Assembly: GCA_050618055.1 (NCBI GenBank)
Contig: JBNLVK010000027.1
Coordinates: 1 to 10,402 of the forward strand
Source of the DNA: CALDCK01 sp050618055
GTDB taxonomy: Bacteria > Myxococcota_A > UBA9160 > SMWR01
Direction of reading: 5' to 3'
DNA length: 10,402 bases
Shown here: piece after piece, positions 1 through 6,791 of the stretch
How the letters are laid out: each line of letters starts with the position of its first letter
How positions within the stretch are numbered: position 1 is the first letter of the stretch
Program-made: the position numbers and the translations under genes
Notes under the pieces: model-generated
The model's database searches: none
The model's input: only the letters and a program-made list of their open reading frames with translations
Told to the model about the DNA's origin: nothing

Positions 1-686
1 TGGCGGGCCAGCTCGAACTTCGACGGGTTCGTGTCGATGGCGATGATCTGCTCGGCGCCGGAGAGCACCGCGCCCTGGATGACCGACAGGCCCACGCCGC
101 CCAGCCCGAACACCGCGACCGTCGAGCCCGGCTCCACCTTGGCCGTGTAGAGCACGGCCCCGATGCCGGTGCTGACGGCGCAGCCGAACAGGCAGACCTT
201 GTCGAAGGGCGCGTCGTCGCGGATCTTCGCCAGCGCGATCTCCGGCAGCACCGTCTTCTCGGCGAAGGTCGACGTTCCCATGTAGTGGTGGACGAACGTG
301 CCCTTGTGGGAGAGCCGGCTGGTGCCGTCGGGCATGAGGCCCTGCCCCTGCTTCTCGCGCAGGGTGATGCACAGGTTCGTCTTGCCCGACAGGCAGTACT
401 TGCACTGCCGGCACTCGGGCATGTAGAGCGGCACCACGTGGTCGCCCGGCGCCACCGACGTGACGCCCGCCCCCACCTCTTCGACCACGCCGGCGCCCTC
501 GTGGCCCAGCACCGTCGGGAACAGGCCCTCCGGGTCGCGGCCCGACAGCGTGTAGGCGTCGGTGTGGCAGACGCCGGTCGCCGCCAGCCGCACCAGCACC
601 TCGCCGGCCCTGGGACCCTCCAGGTCCAGCTCGTCCACGACCAGCGGCTTGGCCGCCTCGAACGCGATGGCCGCCTTCACCTTCAT
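1..686 (-). CDS. frmA: S-(hydroxymethyl)glutathione dehydrogenase / class III alcohol dehydrogenase (3' end outside window)
   Basis: This is a zinc- and NAD-dependent medium-chain dehydrogenase that oxidises S-hydroxymethylglutathione, the spontaneous adduct of formaldehyde and glutathione, in the cytoplasm. Residues 1-228 of about 370 are visible; the gene runs off the left edge inside the Rossmann domain. Seen: GVCHTDAY with catalytic zinc ligand C40, GHEGAG with H62 and E63, the third ligand C169, structural zinc ligands C92, C95, C98 and C106, the nucleotide loop GLGGVG (194-199) and D218 for NAD specificity. The class III signatures DPEG (51-54) and the anion-pocket Arg (R110, equivalent to human ADH5 Arg115) point to the glutathione-dependent enzyme rather than an ordinary alcohol dehydrogenase. 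The ATG at 686 follows a GGAGGAG ribosome site with 6 nt spacing. The gene is divergent from the channel gene across a palindromic spacer. No hydrolase of the frmB type is visible nearby. The class is certain; the physiological substrate is inferred from the family. Confidence 0.93.
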   Translation of the reverse strand, partial: MKVKAAIAFEAAKPLVVDELDLEGPRAGEVLVRLAATGVCHTDAYTLSGRDPEGLFPTVLGHEGAGVVEEVGAGVTSVAPGDHVVPLYMPECRQCKYCLSGKTNLCITLREKQGQGLMPDGTSRLSHKGTFVHHYMGTSTFAEKTVLPEIALAKIRDDAPFDKVCLFGCAVSTGIGAVLYTAKVEPGSTVAVFGLGGVGLSVIQGAVLSGAEQIIAIDTNPSKFELAR

Positions 687-718
687 GCCCGCTCCTCCAG
701 CGTTGCGTCGGCGCGGAT

Positions 719-742
719 GATACCACCCGACCGGGTGGTATC
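719..742. promoter_or_regulatory. Perfect 11-bp inverted repeat, probable TetR-type operator and divergent promoter
   Basis: The arms GATACCACCCG (719-729) and CGGGTGGTATC (732-742) are perfect inverted repeats around the 2-nt centre AC, with partial symmetry extending to 715-746. It lies in the 65-bp spacer between the divergent frmA-like (start 686) and ybdG-like (start 752) genes, so a terminator role is unlikely. Size and symmetry resemble operators of TetR-family dimers. Its ends resemble -10 elements on both strands: TATCAT on the minus strand (722-717), about 30 nt before frmA, and TATCGT on the plus strand (739-744), 7 nt before the ybdG ATG. With a 16-bp spacer each could use the other's -10 region as a poor -35 (ATGATA matches TTGACA at 4 of 6 on the plus strand; ACGATA at 3 of 6 on the minus). 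The repeat is directly seen; the protein bound and the promoter assignments are inference. No TetR gene is in the window. Confidence 0.7.
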
Positions 743-751
743 GTCCCGCCC

Positions 752-2011
752 ATGAGCGAGACCTTCGCCGCCTGGCTGGAGCACCCGATCATCGCGCAGG
801 TCATCTGGCTGGGCGCGCTGGCGCTGGCGTGGCTGGTGGTCGACTTCGTGCTGCGCCGCGGCGTCCTGCGCCTCGTCGAGCGCATCGTACTGCGCAGCCA
901 CACCGACTGGGACGACGTCCTCCACGACGCGAAGCTCTTCGAGCGCCTGGCGCCGCTGGTCCCCGCGCTGCTCGCCTGGTACGGCGTGCACCTGCTGCCC
1001 GCCGTGGGTGAGAGCTTCGAGGTGCTGGTAGGCCGGATCTCGATCTCGGTCGTCATCCTGGTGGCCGCGCGTGCCGCCGGCGCCTTCCTCACCGCCGCCA
1101 ACGAGCTCTACTCGCGCCGGCCCGAGAACGCGCACCGGCCCATCAAGGGCTACATCCAGGTGGTGCGCATCGTGGTGGCGATCGTCGCCACGATCCTCAT
1201 CCTGGCCACCCTCTTCGACCGCTCGCCGGTGATCTTCCTGTCCGGCCTGGGCGCCATGACCGCGGTGATCCTGCTGATCTTCCGCGACACCATCCTGTCG
1301 CTGGTGGCCAGCGTGCAGATCACCACCAACGACATGGTGCGGGTCGGCGACTGGATCGAGATGCCCCAGTTCGGCGCCGACGGCGACGTCGTCGACGTGG
1401 CGCTGCACACGGTGAAGGTGCAGAACTGGGACAAGACGGTCACCACGATCCCCACCCACCGGCTCATCACCGACTCGTTCAAGAACTGGCGTTTCATGTC
1501 GGCGTCCGGCGGGCGTCGCATCAAGCGCTCCGTCTTCATCGACGTCGACAGCGTCCGCTTCCTGGAGCCGTCCGAGATCGCGCGCATCGGCGAGTTCGCC
1601 CTGCTGCGCGACTACGTGAAGACCAAGCGCGAGGAGATCGACGCCTGGAACCGCGAGCAGGGGCGCCGGCCCGAGTTCAACACCGACATCCGGCGGCTCA
1701 CCAACCTGGGGACCTTCCGCGCCTACGTCGAGCGCTACCTCCAGGCGCACCCGAAGATCCACCGGGACATGACGCTGCTGGTCCGCCAGCTGGCGCCGAC
1801 GCCCGAGGGCATTCCCATCGAGGTCTACTGCTTCACCAACACCACCGAGTGGAACGCCTACGAGGGCATCCAGTCCGACCTGTTCGACCACTTCCTGGCG
1901 GTCGCGCCCGAGTTCGGCCTGCGCGTGTTCCAGGCGCCGTCGAGCCGGGCGCTGGCCGGCCTGGCCCGCGTCGACCGCACCGGCGGCGACGCGGAGCCGC
2001 TCAGGCCGTAG
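752..2011 (+). CDS. ybdG: MscS-family mechanosensitive channel, YbdG (MscM) type
   Basis: This is an inner-membrane mechanosensitive channel of the MscS superfamily, which opens under membrane tension to release solutes after osmotic downshock. At 419 aa it matches the length of E. coli YbdG (about 415). About five hydrophobic segments are visible (roughly 13-34, 66-83, 96-117, 136-156, 160-183), the last running into the RDTILSLVAS pore-helix region. The beta domain follows with NDMVRVGDWIEMP (193-205), VKVQNWDKTVTTIPTH (221-236) and DSFKNW (241-246). SASGGRRIKRS (250-260) and a long cytoplasmic C-terminal domain are typical of the YbdG branch and absent from small MscS. The ATG at 752 has no Shine-Dalgarno sequence; a TATCGT hexamer ends 7 nt before it, so the transcript may be leaderless. 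The 3' end overlaps the convergent SDR gene by 11 bp. The family is secure; the conductance class is inferred from YbdG. Confidence 0.92.
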   Translation: MSETFAAWLEHPIIAQVIWLGALALAWLVVDFVLRRGVLRLVERIVLRSHTDWDDVLHDAKLFERLAPLVPALLAWYGVHLLPAVGESFEVLVGRISISVVILVAARAAGAFLTAANELYSRRPENAHRPIKGYIQVVRIVVAIVATILILATLFDRSPVIFLSGLGAMTAVILLIFRDTILSLVASVQITTNDMVRVGDWIEMPQFGADGDVVDVALHTVKVQNWDKTVTTIPTHRLITDSFKNWRFMSASGGRRIKRSVFIDVDSVRFLEPSEIARIGEFALLRDYVKTKREEIDAWNREQGRRPEFNTDIRRLTNLGTFRAYVERYLQAHPKIHRDMTLLVRQLAPTPEGIPIEVYCFTNTTEWNAYEGIQSDLFDHFLAVAPEFGLRVFQAPSSRALAGLARVDRTGGDAEPLRP

Positions 2012-2771
2012 CCCAGATGCCGCCGTCCACCGGGATCACGGCGCCGGTGACGTAGGCGCCGGCGCGCGACGCCAGGTAGATGGCGACGCCGGCCATGTCC
2101 TCGGGGGTGCCGATGCGGCCCAGCGGGCAGCCGGCGGCGATGGCGTCGCCGAAGCGCTCGAGGGTCGCCGCCATCATCTTGCTCTCGAACGGACCCGGCG
2201 CCACCGCGTTCACCGTGATGCGCTTCGGCGCCAGCTTCTTCGCCAGCACGCGCGACAGGTGGTGGCAGGCGGCCTTGCTGGCCGAGTAGGCGTAGGTCTC
2301 CAGCGCCGGCACCTGGAGTCCGTCGATCGAGCCGATGTTGATCTCGCGGGCCGGATCCGCGTCGCTGGCGGCGGCCTCGAGCCGGGGCACCAGCGCGCGG
2401 GTCAGGTGGAAGACCGCCTTCACGTTCAGCGCCAGCACCTTGTCCCAGGCCTCGTCCGGGTACTCCTCGAGGGGCGCGCCCCAGTTGGCGCCCGCGTTGT
2501 TCACCAGGATGTGGAGCTTCTCCTCCCGCTCGCCGAGCAGGGCGGCCAGCCGGTCGCACTCGTCCGGGCGGCCCAGGTCGGCCGGCAGCGCCACGGCAGT
2601 CCCCACCTTCGACAGCTCGGCGGCGACCTCCTCGCACACCTCCGCCTTGCGCGACGACACGTAGACGCGCGCGCCCGCCTCGGCGTAGCCGCGGGCGATC
2701 ATCAGGCCGATGCCCCGGGAGCCCCCGGTCACCAGCGCCACCTTGCCTTCGATCGAGAACAAATCCTTCAT
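2001..2771 (-). CDS. SDR-family oxidoreductase, RhlG-like 3-oxoacyl-ACP reductase type
   Basis: This 256-aa classical short-chain dehydrogenase/reductase is cytoplasmic. Seen: cofactor loop TGGSRGIG (15-22), NNAG (91-94), and the catalytic tetrad N116, S148 (INIGSID), Y162 and K166 (YSASK). R41 after the second beta strand (YVSSRK) suggests NADP(H) rather than NAD. The N-terminus FSIEGKVALVTGGSRGIG, the NNAGANWGAPLEEYP stretch and the end TGAVIPVDGG resemble Pseudomonas RhlG, a beta-ketoacyl reductase originally linked to rhamnolipid synthesis. Substrate cannot be read from sequence; a 3-oxoacyl thioester or a ketone/aldehyde is likely. The ATG at 2771 has a GAGGAG ribosome site, and only 7 bp separate it from the upstream hydrolase stop, so the two are probably translated from one mRNA. 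The stop overlaps the end of the convergent channel gene. Fold and catalytic competence are secure; the RhlG resemblance is from memory of that family. Confidence 0.9.
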   Translation of the reverse strand: MKDLFSIEGKVALVTGGSRGIGLMIARGYAEAGARVYVSSRKAEVCEEVAAELSKVGTAVALPADLGRPDECDRLAALLGEREEKLHILVNNAGANWGAPLEEYPDEAWDKVLALNVKAVFHLTRALVPRLEAAASDADPAREINIGSIDGLQVPALETYAYSASKAACHHLSRVLAKKLAPKRITVNAVAPGPFESKMMAATLERFGDAIAAGCPLGRIGTPEDMAGVAIYLASRAGAYVTGAVIPVDGGIWATA

Positions 2772-2778
2772 CGTCTCC

Positions 2779-3690
2779 TCACTCGACCACGACGCGCTCG
2801 AAGCTCCCCGTGGCCTCTTCCCAGGCGCGCCGGATCACGAAGTCGCGGTCGAGCCGCATGACCAGGGGGATCGCCATCACCTCGTAGCCCTCGTCGGCGT
2901 CCAGCTTCGCATTGGCCAGCGTCTCGTCGAGCGACCAGCCGGCGCGCTCGGCCTCGCGACCGGTGGCGGCGAGCTGTTCGATGAAGCGCTGGAAGGAGCG
3001 CAGGCCCTCGGCGTCGGTCACCGGTCCGTGGCCCGGGATCACCCGATCGAACTCGAGCGACAGGATGCGGTCGATGGTGGCCGACCAGTCGCGCACGGAC
3101 CCGCCCGCCTCGAGGTCGATGTTCGGGTAGCGGCCGTTGAAGAAGAGGTCGCCGGTGTGGACGACCCGGTCCTCCACGAACAGCACCACCAGGTCGCCGT
3201 CGGTGTGGCCGCGGCCCACGTCGAGCATCCGGATCGTCTTGCCGCCGAGCCGCAGCGTGCGCTCGCCGTCGACCAGCTCGCCGGGCAGCGTCTCGGCCGC
3301 TTCGCCGCTCCAGTAGTCGGCGTCGAGCGCGTCCAGGTAGGCGCGCGTCCGCGTCGAGGCGTAGACGTCCTGGCCGGCGGAGAAGGCCGGGTTTCCGTGG
3401 GTGTGGTCCAGGTGGTAGTGGGTGTTCACCAGCGCGCGCACCGGACCCGCCAGCGACTCGGCCCGCTCGCGGATCCCGCGGCCCTGGGTGGTGAAGGTCA
3501 TGGTGTCGACCACGACGCTTCCCTCGTCGGTGCGCAGCACGCCCACGTTGCTGCCCATGCCGTAGATGACGTGCACGTCGTCGGTGACCTTCGCCACCTC
3601 GAGCGTGGAGATCTGCTGGTAGATCCAGATGCCCAGCGCCGCGACGACGACGGCGACCAGGGCGACGGCTGCGCCGACGATGCGGCCCAT
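2779..3690 (-). CDS. Membrane-anchored metallo-beta-lactamase-fold hydrolase
   Basis: This 303-aa MBL-fold metallohydrolase has a hydrophobic N-terminal segment (about 4-25) reading as an uncleaved anchor or signal sequence, so the catalytic domain is probably periplasmic. The dinuclear metal motif is complete: HYHLDH gives H91, H93, D95 and H96, followed by H162 (GHTDGD), D181 (HTGD) and H221 (PGHG). HxHxDH plus a bridging Asp is shared by glyoxalase II, class B3 beta-lactamases, arylsulfatases and SoxH-like proteins, so the substrate (thioester, lactone, lactam or other ester) is open. An extra C-terminal region (about 225-303) follows the domain. The ATG at 3690 has a strong GGGAGGGG ribosome site. 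It lies 32 bp after the kinase-like gene and 7 bp before the SDR gene, which suggests one operon. The fold is certain; the substrate is unknown, and linkage to glutathione thioesters is only a guess from nearby GST genes. Confidence 0.88.
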   Translation of the reverse strand: MGRIVGAAVALVAVVVAALGIWIYQQISTLEVAKVTDDVHVIYGMGSNVGVLRTDEGSVVVDTMTFTTQGRGIRERAESLAGPVRALVNTHYHLDHTHGNPAFSAGQDVYASTRTRAYLDALDADYWSGEAAETLPGELVDGERTLRLGGKTIRMLDVGRGHTDGDLVVLFVEDRVVHTGDLFFNGRYPNIDLEAGGSVRDWSATIDRILSLEFDRVIPGHGPVTDAEGLRSFQRFIEQLAATGREAERAGWSLDETLANAKLDADEGYEVMAIPLVMRLDRDFVIRRAWEEATGSFERVVVE

Positions 3691-3722
3691 GGCGACCCCT
3701 CCCGAGGGGCGCAGTATACGAC

Positions 3723-5336
3723 TCAAACGGGCAGCGTGAGCCGGATCTCGACGCCGCCGGTGTCGCGGCGCAGAGCCTCCAGGTGGCCGCCGTTCTGGCG
3801 CGCCAGCTCCCAGCACAGGGGCAGCCCCAGGCCGCCGCCCGGGCCCCGGGTCGCGTAGAAGGGATCGAACAGGCGCGAGACGTCGTCGCTGCGCTGCCGG
3901 CGGTCGTCCAGGATGCGCAGCGTCACGGCGTCGCCGTCCTCCTCCACGCGGACGCGCACCACCGAGCCGGAGCTCGTGCTCTCGAGCGCGTTGCCGACGC
4001 AGTGGAGCACGATCTGGAGCAGGTCCGTCGCGCGCACCGACGCCTCCACCGGGCGCTTCGGGGCCTCCAGGCGCACGCGCGCCTCGCCCTTGCCCAGGCA
4101 GGCCAGCGCGATGGCGCGATCCGTGACGGCCCGCACCTCGGTGCGCGCGCCGCCCGGGTCCTCGAGGTCGGAGGTGTCCGACAGGCCCTGCATACGCTGC
4201 ACCACGTCGGCGATGCGCTGGCCGCCCTCGTCGAGCACGTCGAGGGAGAGGATCGCGTCGCTGGGTTCGACCCGCGCGCCGCCGGACGCGGACAGCCCCT
4301 GGCGCAGCTCGGCGGAGGCGGCGCTGATCACCCCGAGCGGCCGCTCGATCTCGCGGGCCAGCCCGCGGGTCAGCACGCCCAGCGCCTCCATGCGCGCGGC
4401 CACCTCGGCCCGCTTCTCGGCGACCCGCAGCACGCGGCGGTCGTTCACGATCGCGCCCATGCCGACCCCGCGTCCGTGGCGGGAGAGCGGGAAGCGGCGC
4501 ACGTCGACGCCCGGGTCGTCGGCGAAGGCGGCGAGCAGGTCGCCGAGCGGCGCGCCGACCGGCTCGATGGCCGGCATCAGCGAACGCGCCCGGCTGTTGG
4601 CCTCGAGCACGCGGCCGCGCTCGTCGGCCACGAGGACGCCGGCGTCGAGCTGATCGAGCAGCTCGGAGCGCACCAGCGCCGCCAGGTAGGGAGCGCCCAC
4701 CAGGTCGCCGAGCCCGAAGCGCAGGCACAGGGCGCCCACCGCCAGGGCCACCGAGGTGGGATCGTGGTCCGTCACGCCGAAGCCCACGTGGATCCTGTTC
4801 AGCAGCAAGGGGAGGCCGGCGCCGGCCACCACCAGGGCCGCGCCGAGGCGCCCCGCGCCGCGCACGCGCAGCGCGGCGCCGGTCAGCAGCGCGATCGCCC
4901 AGACGATGAGCGACCACTGGATCAGCGCGTGCACCGCGAACAGCGGACCGCGCGCCGGATCCGCCGGGTTGCCGCTGATGAAGAGGTCGGACGCGCCGGT
5001 GAAGAGCGTCCCGTAGATGCCGGCCTCCACGACGCAGGCGGCGCGCAGGATGGAGCGCGCGGGAGCGTGGTGGTGGCTCTCGCGCAGCCGCAGCGCCACC
5101 AGCAGCATGCAAGGACCCAGGGCGCAGACCCCGGCGAACAGCACGCGCCGCGCCCACAACCTCGCCTCCGGCGACTCGACGTGGAGCAGCAGAAGGTCGC
5201 CCGTGCACCACAGGGCGGCGCACAGCGCCAGGGCCGGAGCGGCACGCCGCGACGGGTCTGCGGAACGGCTCAGCAGCTCGACCGCGATCCCCGCACAGAC
5301 CCCGATCGAGAGAATGAGTCCGGCTTCCCAGAACAT
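3723..5336 (-). CDS. 7TM-PAS histidine-kinase-like protein with degenerate H-box and G1 box (probable pseudokinase)
   Basis: This 537-aa protein has the layout of a membrane sensor kinase. Residues 5-210 hold about seven hydrophobic segments, resembling the 7TM N-terminal region of some histidine kinases. A PAS-like segment follows (about 222-305, with LDAGVLVADERGRVLEANSRA at its core), then a dimerisation helix and an HATPase_c domain (about 400-537). The dimerisation motif reads ARE-IERPL where active kinases have AHE-INNPL, so the phospho-acceptor His is R328 (codon 4353-4355, CGC where His would be CAC). The N-box keeps N449 (GNALE), but the earlier Asn is H445. The G1 box DxGxG has become DDRRQ (477-481), losing its glycines, while the F-box (LFDPF, 489-493) and G2 (GGGLGL, 500-505) are kept. 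Autophosphorylation at the usual site looks impossible. The start ATG follows a GGAGG. No response regulator is adjacent; a hydrolase and a reductase follow instead. The family is secure; the loss of kinase activity is inferred. Confidence 0.88.
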   Translation of the reverse strand: MFWEAGLILSIGVCAGIAVELLSRSADPSRRAAPALALCAALWCTGDLLLLHVESPEARLWARRVLFAGVCALGPCMLLVALRLRESHHHAPARSILRAACVVEAGIYGTLFTGASDLFISGNPADPARGPLFAVHALIQWSLIVWAIALLTGAALRVRGAGRLGAALVVAGAGLPLLLNRIHVGFGVTDHDPTSVALAVGALCLRFGLGDLVGAPYLAALVRSELLDQLDAGVLVADERGRVLEANSRARSLMPAIEPVGAPLGDLLAAFADDPGVDVRRFPLSRHGRGVGMGAIVNDRRVLRVAEKRAEVAARMEALGVLTRGLAREIERPLGVISAASAELRQGLSASGGARVEPSDAILSLDVLDEGGQRIADVVQRMQGLSDTSDLEDPGGARTEVRAVTDRAIALACLGKGEARVRLEAPKRPVEASVRATDLLQIVLHCVGNALESTSSGSVVRVRVEEDGDAVTLRILDDRRQRSDDVSRLFDPFYATRGPGGGLGLPLCWELARQNGGHLEALRRDTGGVEIRLTLPV

Positions 5337-5357
5337 CCGGCCTCCGTCCGGACCACC

Positions 5358-5387
5358 CTACAGGAAGCCGTCGCTCTACAGAAGCCG
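5358..5387. repeat. Short imperfect direct repeat in the leader of the kinase-like gene
   Basis: CTACAGGAAGCCG (5358-5370) and CTACAGAAGCCG (5376-5387) are direct repeats differing by one extra G, with start points 18 bp apart. They fill the middle of the 67-bp spacer between the GST gene ending at 5404 and the kinase-like gene starting at 5336. Read on the minus strand each copy is CGGCTTC(C)TGTAG. Two same-facing sites spaced 18 bp apart could be a regulator target, or simply a small duplication. No convincing promoter hexamers are visible beside them. The repeat is seen; any role is speculation. Confidence 0.45.
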
Positions 5388-5403
5388 CATTCCCGGCGCC
5401 GGA

Positions 5404-6093
5404 TCAGCCCCCGCTGGCGTCGGCCACCCGCTTGCGCCAGTCGCTGAGCGCAGGCCGCTCGGAGACGAGCCGCGCGAAGTCGGGCGTCGCGTCGCTGCAA
5501 CCGGTGTTCAGCTCGCCGAACAGCGCGAAGTCGGCCGCGCTCGGTCGCTCGGCGTAGAAGAAGGCGCGTTTCCCGAGCAACGACACCAGGTCGTCGAGGT
5601 TGTTGCCGATCTCGCGGAGCAGCACGTCGTAGGGCAGACGGCCGAGGCCCTGGGCCCGCGTGGAGCTGCCGATCACGCGCTTGAGCAGCGGCCGGGCGAA
5701 TGGTCGCAGCGGTGCGGGCAGGAACGGCGACATCTGCGCCACGGTGCGCGCCGCGTTCTCGTCGCACCAGCGCAGCGCCATGACCTGCCAGTAGAGCGAC
5801 TCGTCCGACCAGTCCTCCAGCAGGCGCTGGGCGGCGGCCACCTCCGGGTCGGCGTCGAGCAGCGGCGGATCGGGCTTCAGCGCGTCCAGCCGGCGCAGGA
5901 TGAAGGTCGAGTCGTAGACCGTCTCCTTGCCGATCTTCATCACCGGGATCTTGCGGGTCACCGGGCTCGCCTTTGCCAGCTCGGTGAAGCCCAGGTCCTG
6001 GAGCGTGTGGGGCACCTGCTTGTACGCGGCCGCGCGGCAGACCTTCTCGACGAAGGGGGAGAGACGGTTGCCGTAGAACGTGACGTCGGACAT
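5404..6093 (-). CDS. Glutathione S-transferase family protein (first of two, divergent type)
   Basis: This 229-aa protein has an N-terminal thioredoxin-like domain (about 1-78) and an all-helical C-terminal domain, the layout of cytosolic GSTs, which conjugate glutathione to electrophiles or reduce and isomerise substrates with it. Seen: NRLSPFVEKV with candidate catalytic S12, cis-proline P50 in KIPVMKIG, the gamma-glutamyl-binding pair D61-S62 in YDSTFI, and the helix N-cap box S185-x-x-D188 in ERPSAADFALFG. The middle (about 105-160) carries a Pro/Arg-rich stretch unlike its neighbour, so it is not a recent duplicate of it; a metaxin-like or isomerase-like subgroup is possible. The ATG at 6093 follows a GGAGG that overlaps the stop codon of the upstream GST gene (10-bp gap), implying co-translation. 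Substrate is unknown. The fold is confident; the subclass is not. Confidence 0.85.
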   Translation of the reverse strand: MSDVTFYGNRLSPFVEKVCRAAAYKQVPHTLQDLGFTELAKASPVTRKIPVMKIGKETVYDSTFILRRLDALKPDPPLLDADPEVAAAQRLLEDWSDESLYWQVMALRWCDENAARTVAQMSPFLPAPLRPFARPLLKRVIGSSTRAQGLGRLPYDVLLREIGNNLDDLVSLLGKRAFFYAERPSAADFALFGELNTGCSDATPDFARLVSERPALSDWRKRVADASGG

Positions 6094-6103
6094 GGGATCC
6101 TCC

Positions 6104-6754
6104 TCAGAGGGCGGCGAAGGCCGCCTTCTCCTCTTCGATGAGCGCCTTGAAGGACGGCCGCGCGTGCACGCGCTCCAGGTACGCCGCCAGCTTCGGCCAG
6201 CGCGCCGCGTCCACCGTCTCGCCGGCGTGGGCCAGGTTCACGAAGACGCTGCCCACCGCGATGTCGGCCACCGAGAAGTGGGAGCCGGCCAGCACCTCCC
6301 GGTCGCCGATCTCCTTCTCCAGGTAGTCGAACAGCGTCGGCAGCGCCTCGAGGCACTCCTGCACGCGCGCCTCGTCCGGCTCCTGCTTCATCATCTTCGC
6401 CTTCACCACCCGGTTGAAGAAGACGCCGGCCACCGTGTCCATCAGCTTCGTGTCGGCGTACTCCTCGTACCAGAGCGCGCGGCCGAAGGCGCGGGCGTCC
6501 TGCGGGTAGAGGTGCGGCTCGGGCTGCTTCTTCTCCAGGTAGGCGATGATCGCCGACGAGTCGGGCAGCGCGAAGTCGCCCTCGACGTAGCAGGGGATCT
6601 TGCCGAGCGGGCTGATCTCGTAGTACTCCGCCGGCTGGCCCATGGGCATCTGCGGCACCTGGTCGTAGTCGATGGCCTTCTCCGCCAGGGCGACGCGCAC
6701 CTTGCGCACGAACGGGCTGGCGTTCACGCCGTGGACGACGGGCTTCTCGGACAT
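6104..6754 (-). CDS. Glutathione S-transferase family protein (second, canonical type)
   Basis: This 216-aa cytosolic GST has the usual two-domain length. The N-terminal thioredoxin-like half carries NASPFVRKV with candidate catalytic S13, cis-proline P54 in GKIPCY, and the glutathione-contacting D65-S66 in LPDSSAIIAYLE. The C-terminal half has the N-capping box S161-x-x-D164 in HFSVADIAVG and a WPKLAAYLERVHARPSFK ending common in bacterial GSTs. The active-site Ser fits the theta/beta-like or general bacterial classes. The ATG at 6754 has a GAGGAG site about 9 nt upstream. The gene lies 37 bp after the HxlR-type regulator and 10 bp before the other GST, suggesting a regulator-GST-GST operon. 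The substrate cannot be told from sequence; xenobiotic, lipid peroxide or aromatic-ether chemistry would all fit. Confidence 0.9.
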   Translation of the reverse strand: MSEKPVVHGVNASPFVRKVRVALAEKAIDYDQVPQMPMGQPAEYYEISPLGKIPCYVEGDFALPDSSAIIAYLEKKQPEPHLYPQDARAFGRALWYEEYADTKLMDTVAGVFFNRVVKAKMMKQEPDEARVQECLEALPTLFDYLEKEIGDREVLAGSHFSVADIAVGSVFVNLAHAGETVDAARWPKLAAYLERVHARPSFKALIEEEKAAFAAL

Positions 6755-6791
6755 GGGGTTCTCTCCTCGATGTGGGCGCGATTGCGAGCGC

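Noticed and set aside
719..742. Palindrome considered as a transcription terminator
   Set aside because: It lies between divergent gene starts, where no transcript ends, and has no T-tract; an operator fits better.
683..1891. 402-codon minus-strand frame opposite the channel gene
   Set aside because: Asp/Val/Gly/His-rich shadow of the ybdG-like coding sequence, without recognisable motifs.
2779..5223. 814-codon frame joining the MBL hydrolase to a long N-terminal extension
   Set aside because: The extension is a shadow of the kinase-like gene. The hydrolase has its own ATG at 3690 with a strong ribosome site and a membrane anchor directly after it.
3783..5447. 554-codon plus-strand open frame opposite the kinase-like gene
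   Set aside because: It is a shadow of the minus-strand gene in GC-rich DNA: its product is rich in His, Arg, Gln, Ala and Val with no domain, while the minus strand shows clear kinase motifs and ribosome sites.
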